From: Synechococcales cyanobacterium 340R_concoct_173_sub
Lineage (GTDB): Bacteria > Cyanobacteriota > Cyanobacteriia > Leptolyngbyales > Leptolyngbyaceae
Assembly: GCA_025354065.1 (NCBI GenBank)
Contig: JANXNM010000350.1
Coordinates: 1 to 22,238 of the forward strand
Reading direction: 5' to 3'
DNA: 22,238 nt
Position numbers and translations under genes: made by a program
Part shown: positions 16,389 to 22,238 of the stretch, piece after piece
How positions within the stretch are numbered: the first letter of the stretch is position 1
Layout: every line of letters starts with the position of its first letter
Notes under the pieces: model-generated
Seen by the model: only the letters and a program-made list of their open reading frames with translations
Database searches by the model: none
Told to the model about the DNA's origin: nothing

Positions 16389-16877
16389 CTAACCTTTAAT
16401 TTTTCCTGTCTCAATCAAATGATCCAACAATCCCTCACAGGCATCCATTAACAAATCAATCACAAAATCAAACCCTTTCTCACCCCCATAGTAAGGATCA
16501 GGAACCTCTTTGAGATTATGCCTTGTACAAAATTCACATATTAAATGTAGTTTATCCCGATCGTGATTCAACGAACCGACATAATACATCTGTTCAAAAT
16601 TATCTTGATCCATCGCCAAAATTAGATCAAAATTATCAAAATCGATCGGCTCAAATTGACGCGATCGGCCCGTCAACGTCAGCCCTAATTTACGCTCCGC
16701 TGCCGCATTCATTCGCCGATCGGGTTTTGCATCAATATGATACCCAGACGTTCCCGCCGAATCGCAAACGACTTGAGGTTCTAAGCCTCGGGCTTTTAAT
16801 AAATGATTCATAATGTTCTCTCCCGATGGCGATCGGCAGATATTCCCCAAACAAACAAACAGCAAACGATAGGCCAT
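16389..16877 (-). CDS. Low-molecular-weight protein tyrosine phosphatase
   Basis: A 162-residue cytoplasmic phosphatase of the LMW-PTP/arsenate-reductase fold. The P-loop is VCLGNICRSPSGE with nucleophile Cys9 and Arg15 (C-x5-R), followed by the family Ser16. The general acid is Asp127 in DPYYGG. CDSAGTSGYHIDAKPDRRM (38-56) matches the conserved second block (SAGT...G.P.D.R). Length is typical. In cyanobacteria such enzymes dephosphorylate photosynthetic proteins or take part in exopolysaccharide control, which is family knowledge. No tyrosine kinase or polysaccharide gene is adjacent. It lies between ybaB and selO on the same strand, and the terminator-like hairpin at 16922-16956 separates it from ybaB. 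Confidence 0.93.
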   Translation of the reverse strand: MAYRLLFVCLGNICRSPSGENIMNHLLKARGLEPQVVCDSAGTSGYHIDAKPDRRMNAAAERKLGLTLTGRSRQFEPIDFDNFDLILAMDQDNFEQMYYVGSLNHDRDKLHLICEFCTRHNLKEVPDPYYGGEKGFDFVIDLLMDACEGLLDHLIETGKIKG

Positions 16878-16921
16878 AATTTACCCCTATATTCTAAAAA
16901 CAGTCTAGAACAGCCAAAAAC

Positions 16922-16956
16922 AAAAAAGACCTCTAGTGTTACCCAGAAGCCTCTTT
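16922..16956 (-). terminator. Hairpin with T-run downstream of ybaB
   Basis: On the minus strand AAAGAGGCTTCT and AGAGGTCTTT pair with some G-U wobbles around a roughly 10-nt loop (GGGTAACACT), followed by a T-rich run and TTTTTGG. It begins about 22 bp after the ybaB stop and ends about 45 bp before the phosphatase start. This is the layout of an intrinsic terminator for the murC-murB-ybaB direction. The wobble pairs lower the certainty. Confidence 0.5.
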
Positions 16957-16978
16957 CAAAACTCATCCCAAACCAAAC

Positions 16979-17332
16979 CTACATCCCGCCGAAGCCAGGA
17001 ATATTCAAGCCGCCCGTAAGCGCTTCCATTTTGCCCCGCATGACATCTGTGGATTTGACATAAGCATCACTCATCGCCGCAAACACCAAATCAGCCAGGA
17101 TTTCTGCCCCTTCATTTAGGGCCTCTGGCGCGATTTCAACCCGCTTTGGCTCTTGGTTACCACTCATGACAACTTTCACCAAACCGCCTTGGGCAATTCC
17201 CTCAATTTCCATGTTCTCCAATTCTTCTTGGAGATCCTTCGCGCCCTCTTGGACCTGTTGCGCTTTCTTAATCGCGTCGGTCAGCTCTTTCATCTTGCCA
17301 AGCCCGAAGCCAAATCCCTGTCCCTGTGCCAT
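16979..17332 (-). CDS. ybaB: YbaB/EbfC-family nucleoid-associated protein
   Basis: A small dimeric DNA-binding protein, 117 residues from the ATG at 17332 ([20 protein letters not shown]). The ATG at 17362 would add ten residues unlike the family and is not used. The body has the YbaB pattern: a helical coiled region [20 protein letters not shown], the strand region [20 protein letters not shown], then a helical [16 protein letters not shown] and a Gly/Met-rich tail. In many bacteria ybaB sits with dnaX and recR; in cyanobacteria it is found with murB/murC as I recall. Here it follows murB by about 80 bp. Its role is nucleoid organisation or global gene expression. Confidence 0.93.
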   Translation of the reverse strand: MAQGQGFGFGLGKMKELTDAIKKAQQVQEGAKDLQEELENMEIEGIAQGGLVKVVMSGNQEPKRVEIAPEALNEGAEILADLVFAAMSDAYVKSTDVMRGKMEALTGGLNIPGFGGM

Positions 17333-17412
17333 ATTTGTTTCCGTGTAAAACGAGTTAAGCAAGTTACATTATGCCACCGAATCCCAAACTCACGCGCTAA
17401 GCTGGCTAGAAA

Positions 17413-18429
17413 TTAAGCAGATTGAAATTCACCCAAAATCCGGACTTCCGGCTCTAGGCAGAGTTGCCAGTTGCGCTGAACCGTAGACTGAACAAGATGA
17501 ATTAAGCTAAAAATATCGCTGGCTGTTGCCCCACCGCAGTTCAAAATGAAGTTCGCATGACGCTCGGCCACCTGCGCCCCACCGATGCGATGGCCCTTCA
17601 AACCGACTTGCTCAATCAGCCAGCCCGCTGAATGGGTAGCTGGATTGCGAAACACACTGCCACAGCTCGGACGATCGTAGGGCTGGGTGCTATGACGACG
17701 GTTGAGGTGAGAATTGGTTTCTTCCTGAACTGAACGAGGATTATGGCCCATGGCAAGCTGGAACGTCGCCTGGATGACATAGCGTCCACCTTTTTGCAAG
17801 TTTGAGGTGCGATAGTGATACCCCAATTGATTCGGTGAAAGGGTCTCAATGGTTCCATCTGGGTTCAGCACATCCACACTCACCAAAATGTCCTCAACAC
17901 ATCCTTGGTGCGCTCCCGCATTCATCACCACCGAGCCGCCTACCGTTCCGGGAATCCCCACGGCCCATTCAAAGCCCTTCCATCCGCGTTTTGCTAAACG
18001 TTGAGCCAACAGCGGCATCATCTCACCTGCACCCACCACCACGCGACCGGATTCCTCATTAAAAGTCATTCCACGCATTTGACGCGTCCCCACCACTAAG
18101 CCCGGTAGCCCTTCATCACTAATTAAAAGATTCGACCCTGCACCCAACAATGTGACAGGCAACGATCGTTCCTTTGCCCAAATCACACCCGCCTTCAGTT
18201 GATCAACCGTACGAGGAGCCACAAACCATTCCGCTGGACCACCGACTTGAAACGAGGTTAAGGTCGAGAGGGAATAGTGAGGCTTAATAATGCAATCGCT
18301 ATTCATTAATTGAACCGGAGCCGAATGGAGTACCGATGAAAATCGGGAGTTAGAGTAATGAGGTTGAACAGATTCAGGGACGAGTTCAAGTTGGCAAGTC
18401 GTAGGCATCATATTTTGGGAGAGCGTCAT
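17413..18429 (-). CDS. murB: UDP-N-acetylenolpyruvoylglucosamine reductase MurB
   Basis: FAD-dependent, NADPH-using enzyme reducing UDP-GlcNAc-enolpyruvate to UDP-MurNAc, the second committed step of peptidoglycan synthesis in the cytoplasm. Motifs: SFQVGGPAEWFVAPRT, VTLLGAGSNLLISDEGLPG (FAD site), WAVGIPGTVGGSVVMNAGAH, HYRTSNLQ, PSCGSVFRNP with the catalytic Ser, GAQVAERHANFILN, and the C-terminal EPEVRILGEF with the catalytic Glu. The open frame extends to 18546, but that region encodes residues unlike MurB and lies in a short-repeat array. I choose the ATG at 18429 (MTLSQNMMPTT), giving 338 residues. ATGs at 18453, 18411 and 18408 are alternatives. It follows murC on the same strand with an unusually long 297-bp gap. 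Confidence 0.95.
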   Translation of the reverse strand: MTLSQNMMPTTCQLELVPESVQPHYSNSRFSSVLHSAPVQLMNSDCIIKPHYSLSTLTSFQVGGPAEWFVAPRTVDQLKAGVIWAKERSLPVTLLGAGSNLLISDEGLPGLVVGTRQMRGMTFNEESGRVVVGAGEMMPLLAQRLAKRGWKGFEWAVGIPGTVGGSVVMNAGAHQGCVEDILVSVDVLNPDGTIETLSPNQLGYHYRTSNLQKGGRYVIQATFQLAMGHNPRSVQEETNSHLNRRHSTQPYDRPSCGSVFRNPATHSAGWLIEQVGLKGHRIGGAQVAERHANFILNCGGATASDIFSLIHLVQSTVQRNWQLCLEPEVRILGEFQSA

Positions 18430-18506
18430 AATCTTACGGTTATGGGCGGTCATTTTATTGAAAGGACAGCGTAGTTGAGTGGGCGTGAAGAATCTGTGGA
18501 GAGCCG

Positions 18507-18569
18507 TTTTACAGGTGCATCTATAAAACATATCTGTAAAACGCATCTCTAAAAGTACATCTGTAAAAA
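18507..18569. repeat. Short A/T-rich repeat array upstream of murB
   Basis: Four copies of a motif close to CATCTGTAAAA begin near 18518, 18531, 18544 and 18558 (about 13-14 bp apart), with ATCT.TAAAA invariant. An inverted half copy TTTTACAG (18507-18514) pairs with the first unit. The array lies in the murC-murB gap, 78-140 bp upstream of the chosen murB start. It may be a regulator-binding array or transcript structure; no known motif is recognised. Confidence 0.55.
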
Positions 18570-18726
18570 TGCATGACGGGCAATGAAGGATTCCAAACGA
18601 GGTTGAAACTAGTTAAACTAAGAAGGCATTGAAATCGAATATTCCCTATTAGTAATAAGCAATAACAATTGCAGTTTTCTCCTTCGCTCCATCAAATCCA
18701 AGGTGCTCATTTCGGAATGGTATGAA

Positions 18727-20157
18727 TTAAGCTTCAGCAAGTGCCTGCTTTAATCCATATTTCTGAAAGGATGCAAGGGCATCCGGAATAACTTGATTTA
18801 AGTTACCAGCACCGAGAAAAATAGCAATATCACCAGGACGCAACACTTCAGGCAAGAACGCTTTTACTGCATCCAATGTGGGACGGTAATACACGTTAGC
18901 CTGAGATCGGGAAATCAGATCAGCGAGATGCTGTCCCGTAACATTACCTGGATTTTCCTCTCCTGCGCTGTAAATTTCGGTAATTATAACTACATCTGCA
19001 TTCACAAATGATTTAGCGAATTCCGACAAAAAGGTCAAAGTTCGGCTATATCGGTGAGGTTGGAAGAACGCGACAATTCGATGATTGGGAGCACTACGAT
19101 CGCCAGCTTGGAGTCGAGCAGCAGCCAAGGTGACTTGAAGTTCACTGGGATGATGCGCATAGTCATCAACAAATCGAATCCCATTCGCTTCCCCGCGTAC
19201 TTCAAAGCGCCGTTTCGCACCGCTAAAGCTGGACAACCCGTCTTGGATCGACTCAATATCTGCACCGAGATAGCGTGCCACTGCGATCGCCGCTAGTGCA
19301 TTACTTAAGTTGTGGGATCCTAAGAGAGAAACATGAATCGGGCCGAGACATTGCTCCTTTTCCCAAAGTTTGGCATGGGTCCCGTTGGCCGTATAGAAAA
19401 TTTCATCAACGCTGTAGGTCGCACCGAAGGATCTGTCGATGCTGTAACTGATGGCTGGACGAATTTTATCCCGAACAACCGGACAGTCAATGCAGCCAAT
19501 GACGATTTCACTTCGGCTGACAAAGGTTTGAAACACGTCAACCACTTGAGCTAAATTTTTATAGTGATCGGGATGATCATGTTCAATATTAGTCAAGACA
19601 CCGATATAAGAATTAAACTTAACAAGTGATCCATCAGATTCATCGGCTTCTGCCACAAGATAAGACCCATTACCTGCTCTTGCATTGCCTTGCCAAGCGG
19701 AGACTTCACCCCCGACAATCACCGTCGGATCGAAACCTGCTTTAAGGAGCAAATATCCAACAAGCCCGCTGGTTGTAGTTTTTCCATGGGTTCCAGCGAT
19801 CGAAATCCCTTTATATTCAGCAATCAAGCCAGCTAAAACATCGGACCGATGAAAAATAGGGCATCCGAGTTGGAGGGCGGCGGCATATTCAGGATTCTGA
19901 GTAGTAATGGCAGTCGAACAGACCACTTGGGGCAGTTGACGATCGTGAAAATAGGAAAGATTCTCCGCGTCTTGGGACGAAAAGACATGCGCCCCCATCG
20001 CCGTTAAGCGATCTGTAATGTGACTTAGCTTCAGATCCGAACCAGAAACAGGTAAGTTACGATGCGCCAAGATATGGGCGATCGCCGACATACCAATGCC
20101 GCCAATACCTAGAAAATGGAACGGTCTTCCGCTGAAATCGATTGAATTCAGCATCAT
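18727..20157 (-). CDS. murC: UDP-N-acetylmuramate--L-alanine ligase MurC
   Basis: ATP-dependent cytoplasmic ligase adding L-Ala to UDP-MurNAc, the first step of the stem peptide. 476 residues, normal for the family. Motifs: the Rossmann-like FHFLGIGGIGMSAIAHILA (13-31), the P-loop GTHGKTTT (122-129), EADESDGSLVKF (about 178-189), the GSHNLSNALAA block, FVDDYAHHPSEL, and AFFQPHRYSRT. The start is the ATGATG at 20157/20154, preceded by GAGG about seven bases upstream. It is divergent from gap2 across a 630-bp gap and followed by murB on the same strand. MurC acts directly on the MurB product, so their pairing is functional. Confidence 0.97.
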   Translation of the reverse strand: MMLNSIDFSGRPFHFLGIGGIGMSAIAHILAHRNLPVSGSDLKLSHITDRLTAMGAHVFSSQDAENLSYFHDRQLPQVVCSTAITTQNPEYAAALQLGCPIFHRSDVLAGLIAEYKGISIAGTHGKTTTSGLVGYLLLKAGFDPTVIVGGEVSAWQGNARAGNGSYLVAEADESDGSLVKFNSYIGVLTNIEHDHPDHYKNLAQVVDVFQTFVSRSEIVIGCIDCPVVRDKIRPAISYSIDRSFGATYSVDEIFYTANGTHAKLWEKEQCLGPIHVSLLGSHNLSNALAAIAVARYLGADIESIQDGLSSFSGAKRRFEVRGEANGIRFVDDYAHHPSELQVTLAAARLQAGDRSAPNHRIVAFFQPHRYSRTLTFLSEFAKSFVNADVVIITEIYSAGEENPGNVTGQHLADLISRSQANVYYRPTLDAVKAFLPEVLRPGDIAIFLGAGNLNQVIPDALASFQKYGLKQALAEA

Positions 20158-20602
20158 TTATCCTCACACACACCAAAATCATAGCCATGTTCTGCGTATC
20201 ATAATCAACGATCGCTTTTATGCGACTTAATCTACACTGAATCTCTCGCAGGCTCAAGTTAATCTAAAAAAAGTCGATAAACAGTGTTTTACCTCACTAA
20301 AAACAACCTAAAGCTAGAATAAGGCAATAATTGATGGATAGAGCACACGATGACATTCTGGATATTAGCATCAAGAGACCTGAAATCTATTGTTAAGTCA
20401 AGTTAAAATAGTTGTAAAAGTCTTATGCAAGGATGCTTTGACGAGGCATGAATTAGGCTTATTTGATGATGGTTAAGCGATCGTTGAATGCCGCGTGACA
20501 AGATAAACTGTAGGCATTAATTACGGATCCACATCAGATCAAAACATCAACTAGCTATCGACTTTGCTATTAACCTTGGGCGACTAAGTATAAGTATTAA
20601 AT

Positions 20603-20622
20603 AATAATTCCTAGGGATTATT
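20603..20622. promoter_or_regulatory. 20-bp palindrome upstream of gap2
   Basis: The sequence AATAATTCCTAGGGATTATT is self-complementary except for one symmetric T/G pair flanking CCTAGG. It lies 164 bp ahead of the gap2 start, in AT-rich DNA. Its size and symmetry suit a dimeric repressor or activator site. No known cyanobacterial operator (NtcA, LexA, Fur) matches it by eye. Confidence 0.35.
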
Positions 20623-20713
20623 TAAATTTATCGGGGTTTCCCTCTTGATCAAAGTCTCATACTAGTTGTGCGATCGCTACAGGTTCAGGGATTGGATTAG
20701 CCTCAACTGAAGC

Positions 20714-20744
20714 TTGCGAATGTGGTCTCCTTTTAGGATATGAT
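20714..20744 (+). promoter_or_regulatory. Candidate sigma70-type promoter for gap2
   Basis: TTGCGA (20714-20719) and TATGAT (20739-20744) are separated by 19 bp, slightly long for a vegetative promoter. They lie 42 bp ahead of the gap2 start codon. Weak evidence without transcription-start data. Confidence 0.3.
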
Positions 20745-20785
20745 GGCTGCGTCAATTGGTAATTATTAACAGAGGGCAAGACGCT

Positions 20786-21796
20786 GTGATTAGAGTCGCG
20801 ATCAACGGCTTTGGACGTATTGGACGTAGCTTTCTACGCTGTTGGGCTGGACGCTCAGACAGTGCTTTTAAAGTGGTGGCATTGAATGTCACATCCGATC
20901 CCCGGAGTAACGCACACATGTTCCGGTACGATTCTACGATGGGTCGATTCCAAGGTGAGGTGAGTGCGGATGACAACACCATCACCATTAACGGAAATGT
21001 TATCAAGTGCTGCTCCGATCGCAACCCTGAGAACTTGCCCTGGAAAGAGTGGGACATTGACTTAGTGATTGAATCGACTGGTATTTTCATCACCAAAGAA
21101 GGGGCGATGAAACATATCAAGGCGGGTGCTAAACGCGTTCTAATTACAGCTCCTGGTAAGGGCGATGATGGAACATTTGTGGTGGGTGTGAATGATCAAG
21201 ATTACGATCCCGATCGTTGCTTTGTTATCAGTAACGCCAGTTGTACTACCAATTGCTTAGCCCCTATTGTTAAGGTAATTGACCAACACTTTGGCATCGT
21301 CAAAGGCATGATGACGACCACTCACAGCTACACGGGTGATCAACGAATTCTTGACTCTAGCCACCGCGATTTACGTCGTGCACGTGCTGCTGCGGTCAAC
21401 ATTGTTCCAACTTCAACAGGTGCAGCTAAGGCCGTTGCCCTTGTGTATCCGCCAATGGTGGGTAAGTTGAACGGGATTGCATTGCGAGTACCGACTCCGA
21501 ACGTTTCCGTTGTGGACTTGGTTGCGAACGTTGCGAAAACGACGATCGCTGAGGAAGTGAATAATGTCCTGAAGGCTGCCTCTGAAGGATCAATGAAGGG
21601 CATTATCAAGTTCTGCGAAGAACCACTGGTTTCGTCTGACCATGCTGGAACCGATGAATCATCTATTATTGATGCAGCATTAACCATGGCAATGGGCGGC
21701 GATATGATTAAGATTGTCGCTTGGTATGATAATGAGTGGGGCTATAGCCAACGGGTTGTAGATTTGGCTGAGATTGTTGCTCGTAAATGGAAATAG
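20786..21796 (+). CDS. gap2: Type I glyceraldehyde-3-phosphate dehydrogenase, Gap2 type
   Basis: Gap2 is the NAD(P)H-using GAPDH of the Calvin cycle, reducing 1,3-bisphosphoglycerate; it is the CP12/PRK partner in cyanobacteria. With GTG at 20786 ([20 protein letters not shown]) the protein is 336 residues, matching the family. An upstream in-frame TTG at 20756 would add ten residues and is not favoured. Seen: the dinucleotide motif NGFGRIG, catalytic Cys153 in [32 protein letters not shown] with the catalytic His and the photosynthetic-type RILD block, and the C-terminal [20 protein letters not shown]. The coenzyme loop reads [13 protein letters not shown], with Val where many Gap2 proteins have Asp. 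There is no GapB-like C-terminal extension. A strong hairpin terminator follows. Confidence 0.95.
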   Translation: MIRVAINGFGRIGRSFLRCWAGRSDSAFKVVALNVTSDPRSNAHMFRYDSTMGRFQGEVSADDNTITINGNVIKCCSDRNPENLPWKEWDIDLVIESTGIFITKEGAMKHIKAGAKRVLITAPGKGDDGTFVVGVNDQDYDPDRCFVISNASCTTNCLAPIVKVIDQHFGIVKGMMTTTHSYTGDQRILDSSHRDLRRARAAAVNIVPTSTGAAKAVALVYPPMVGKLNGIALRVPTPNVSVVDLVANVAKTTIAEEVNNVLKAASEGSMKGIIKFCEEPLVSSDHAGTDESSIIDAALTMAMGGDMIKIVAWYDNEWGYSQRVVDLAEIVARKWK

Positions 21797-21832
21797 TTTT
21801 TTAGAAATTACTTAATTTACATTCTAGAAGAG

Positions 21833-21864
21833 CGGTAAGAAATCGATTGATTTCTTACCGTTTT
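21833..21864 (+). terminator. Intrinsic terminator of gap2
   Basis: A perfect 12-bp stem, CGGTAAGAAATC and GATTTCTTACCG with loop GATT, followed by TTTT, starts 36 bp after the gap2 stop. The 3' arm plus T-run is repeated immediately downstream (TTTCTTACCGTTTTA, from 21867), giving a partial second copy without its own 5' arm. Confidence 0.85.
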
Positions 21865-22008
21865 AGTTTCTTACCGTTTTAAATGTCTTTTAAGAGGGCA
21901 TCTGCTCAAACTTTTACCTGAAACTCACAGACTATGAACTATTCAAAGCACATTGCTGAAACGATCGAAGCAGCCACCTCGTAGTCTTCGCTTTATGATT
22001 TGTAGCTA

Positions 22009-22059
22009 AAAGAAACGATCGCCCTGAACTCCAATCAAAAACTGGGTTAAAGGCGATCG
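22009..22059 (-). terminator. Probable terminator of the downstream porin gene
   Basis: On the minus strand CGATCGCC (22059-22052) pairs with GGCGATCG (22023-22016), with a smaller inner stem (AACCCA with TGGAGTT), then TTTCTTTT. It lies about 28 bp after the porin stop and reads in the porin direction. The stem arms coincide with CGATCG/HIP1-like sites, which are frequent here, so part of the symmetry could be coincidental. Confidence 0.5.
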
Positions 22060-22087
22060 ATAATTCATTTAATTCACATTTAAGTAA

Positions 22088-22238
22088 CTAGAACGTAAAC
22101 TTACTTCGGATAGCGCCGATAATTGCACCAGTATTAGCCGAGTTATGGTCAGGAGCCGTCAACCAAATGAGTCCGGGCGTAATGGAAATATTGTCATTGA
22201 CGCGGTACTGGTAAAAGCCTTCAAGGTGAATCGAAGTC
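22088..22238 (-). CDS. OprB-type porin, C-terminal fragment (gene runs off the window)
   Basis: The minus strand ends with an open frame of 49 residues plus a stop (TAG, 22090-22088), continuing past the window edge. The translation includes HLEGFYQYRVNDNISITPGL, IWLTAPDHNSANTGAIIGAI and the end RSKFTF. This is the C-terminal strand pattern of cyanobacterial outer-membrane porins of the carbohydrate-selective/iron-uptake OprB family, with a terminal Phe as expected for a beta-barrel signal. These porins usually carry an N-terminal SLH domain, which lies outside the window. It is convergent with gap2. Confidence 0.85.
   Translation of the reverse strand, partial: TSIHLEGFYQYRVNDNISITPGLIWLTAPDHNSANTGAIIGAIRSKFTF

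Larger units (their letters stand above)
20158..20785. other. Long divergent regulatory region between murC and gap2
   Basis: About 630 bp without a convincing gene. It contains a HIP1 site near 20670, several AT-rich tracts, a 20-bp palindrome at 20603-20622, and promoter-like hexamers before gap2 at 20714-20744. On the murC side, TATGAT-like elements occur near 20193-20198 (minus strand). No RNA gene was recognised. The length suggests a long gap2 leader or several regulator sites. Confidence 0.5.

Noticed and set aside
18430..18546. N-terminal extension of murB up to the ATG at 18546.
   Set aside because: The translation does not resemble MurB N-termini and overlaps the short-repeat array.
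1..22238. tRNA, rRNA, CRISPR array, phage or defence genes.
   Set aside because: No cloverleaf-like T-loop/anticodon patterns, spaced identical repeats, integrase, transposase or nuclease frames were seen on either strand.

Overview
The window is a stretch of cyanobacterial chromosome. The octamer GCGATCGC (HIP1) occurs about ten times exactly, and many partial CGATCG sites are present, which is far above chance for 22 kb. The gene content agrees: a CpcS/CpeS-type phycobiliprotein lyase, the Calvin-cycle regulator RbcR, a Gap2-type photosynthetic GAPDH, and the end of an OprB-type porin of the cyanobacterial kind. Genus cannot be fixed from the sequence. No rRNA, tRNA, CRISPR array or intact insertion sequence was recognised.

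Layout. 1-4.1 kb: a large membrane protein from a widespread family of unknown function (+) faces a Tat-exported PhoD-type phosphatase and a small SMR/ArnE-like membrane protein (both -). 4.1-6.9 kb: a 315-bp gap, a short coiled-coil protein (-), then a phycobiliprotein lyase-like gene and a lipoprotein-type ABC solute-binding protein (+). 6.9-8.8 kb: a three-gene minus-strand group of a two-domain hypothetical protein, an adrenodoxin-type [2Fe-2S] ferredoxin with a long C-terminal tail, and a TPR protein. It is divergent from rbcR (9.0-9.96 kb), and a 4 x 13-bp repeat lies between. 9.96-10.29 kb: a gene-poor gap holding a possible gene remnant. 10.3-13.1 kb: a plus-strand operon encoding DUF4129, DUF4350 and MoxR AAA+ proteins. 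13.1-17.3 kb (all -): a cyclic-peptide-type ABC exporter, a MITE-like 117-bp inverted-repeat element, SelO (protein AMPylase), a low-molecular-weight protein tyrosine phosphatase and YbaB/EbfC. 17.4-20.2 kb (-): murB and murC. After a 630-bp regulatory gap comes gap2 (+), a clear terminator, and the 3' end of a porin gene (-).

How the genes fit together. murC and murB catalyse consecutive steps of muropeptide synthesis (UDP-MurNAc formation by MurB, L-Ala addition by MurC), and ybaB follows them on the same strand with a terminator-like hairpin after it. gap2 and rbcR both serve carbon fixation but are 11 kb apart. The DUF4129-DUF4350-MoxR genes form a tight membrane/AAA+ unit that lacks the DUF58/VWA partner usual in such clusters. 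Nothing here is clearly a new defence or mobile system. The least explained items are the hypothetical/ferredoxin/TPR group, the MoxR unit without its usual partner, the cyclic-peptide exporter with no biosynthetic genes beside it, and several short repeat arrays in promoter regions.
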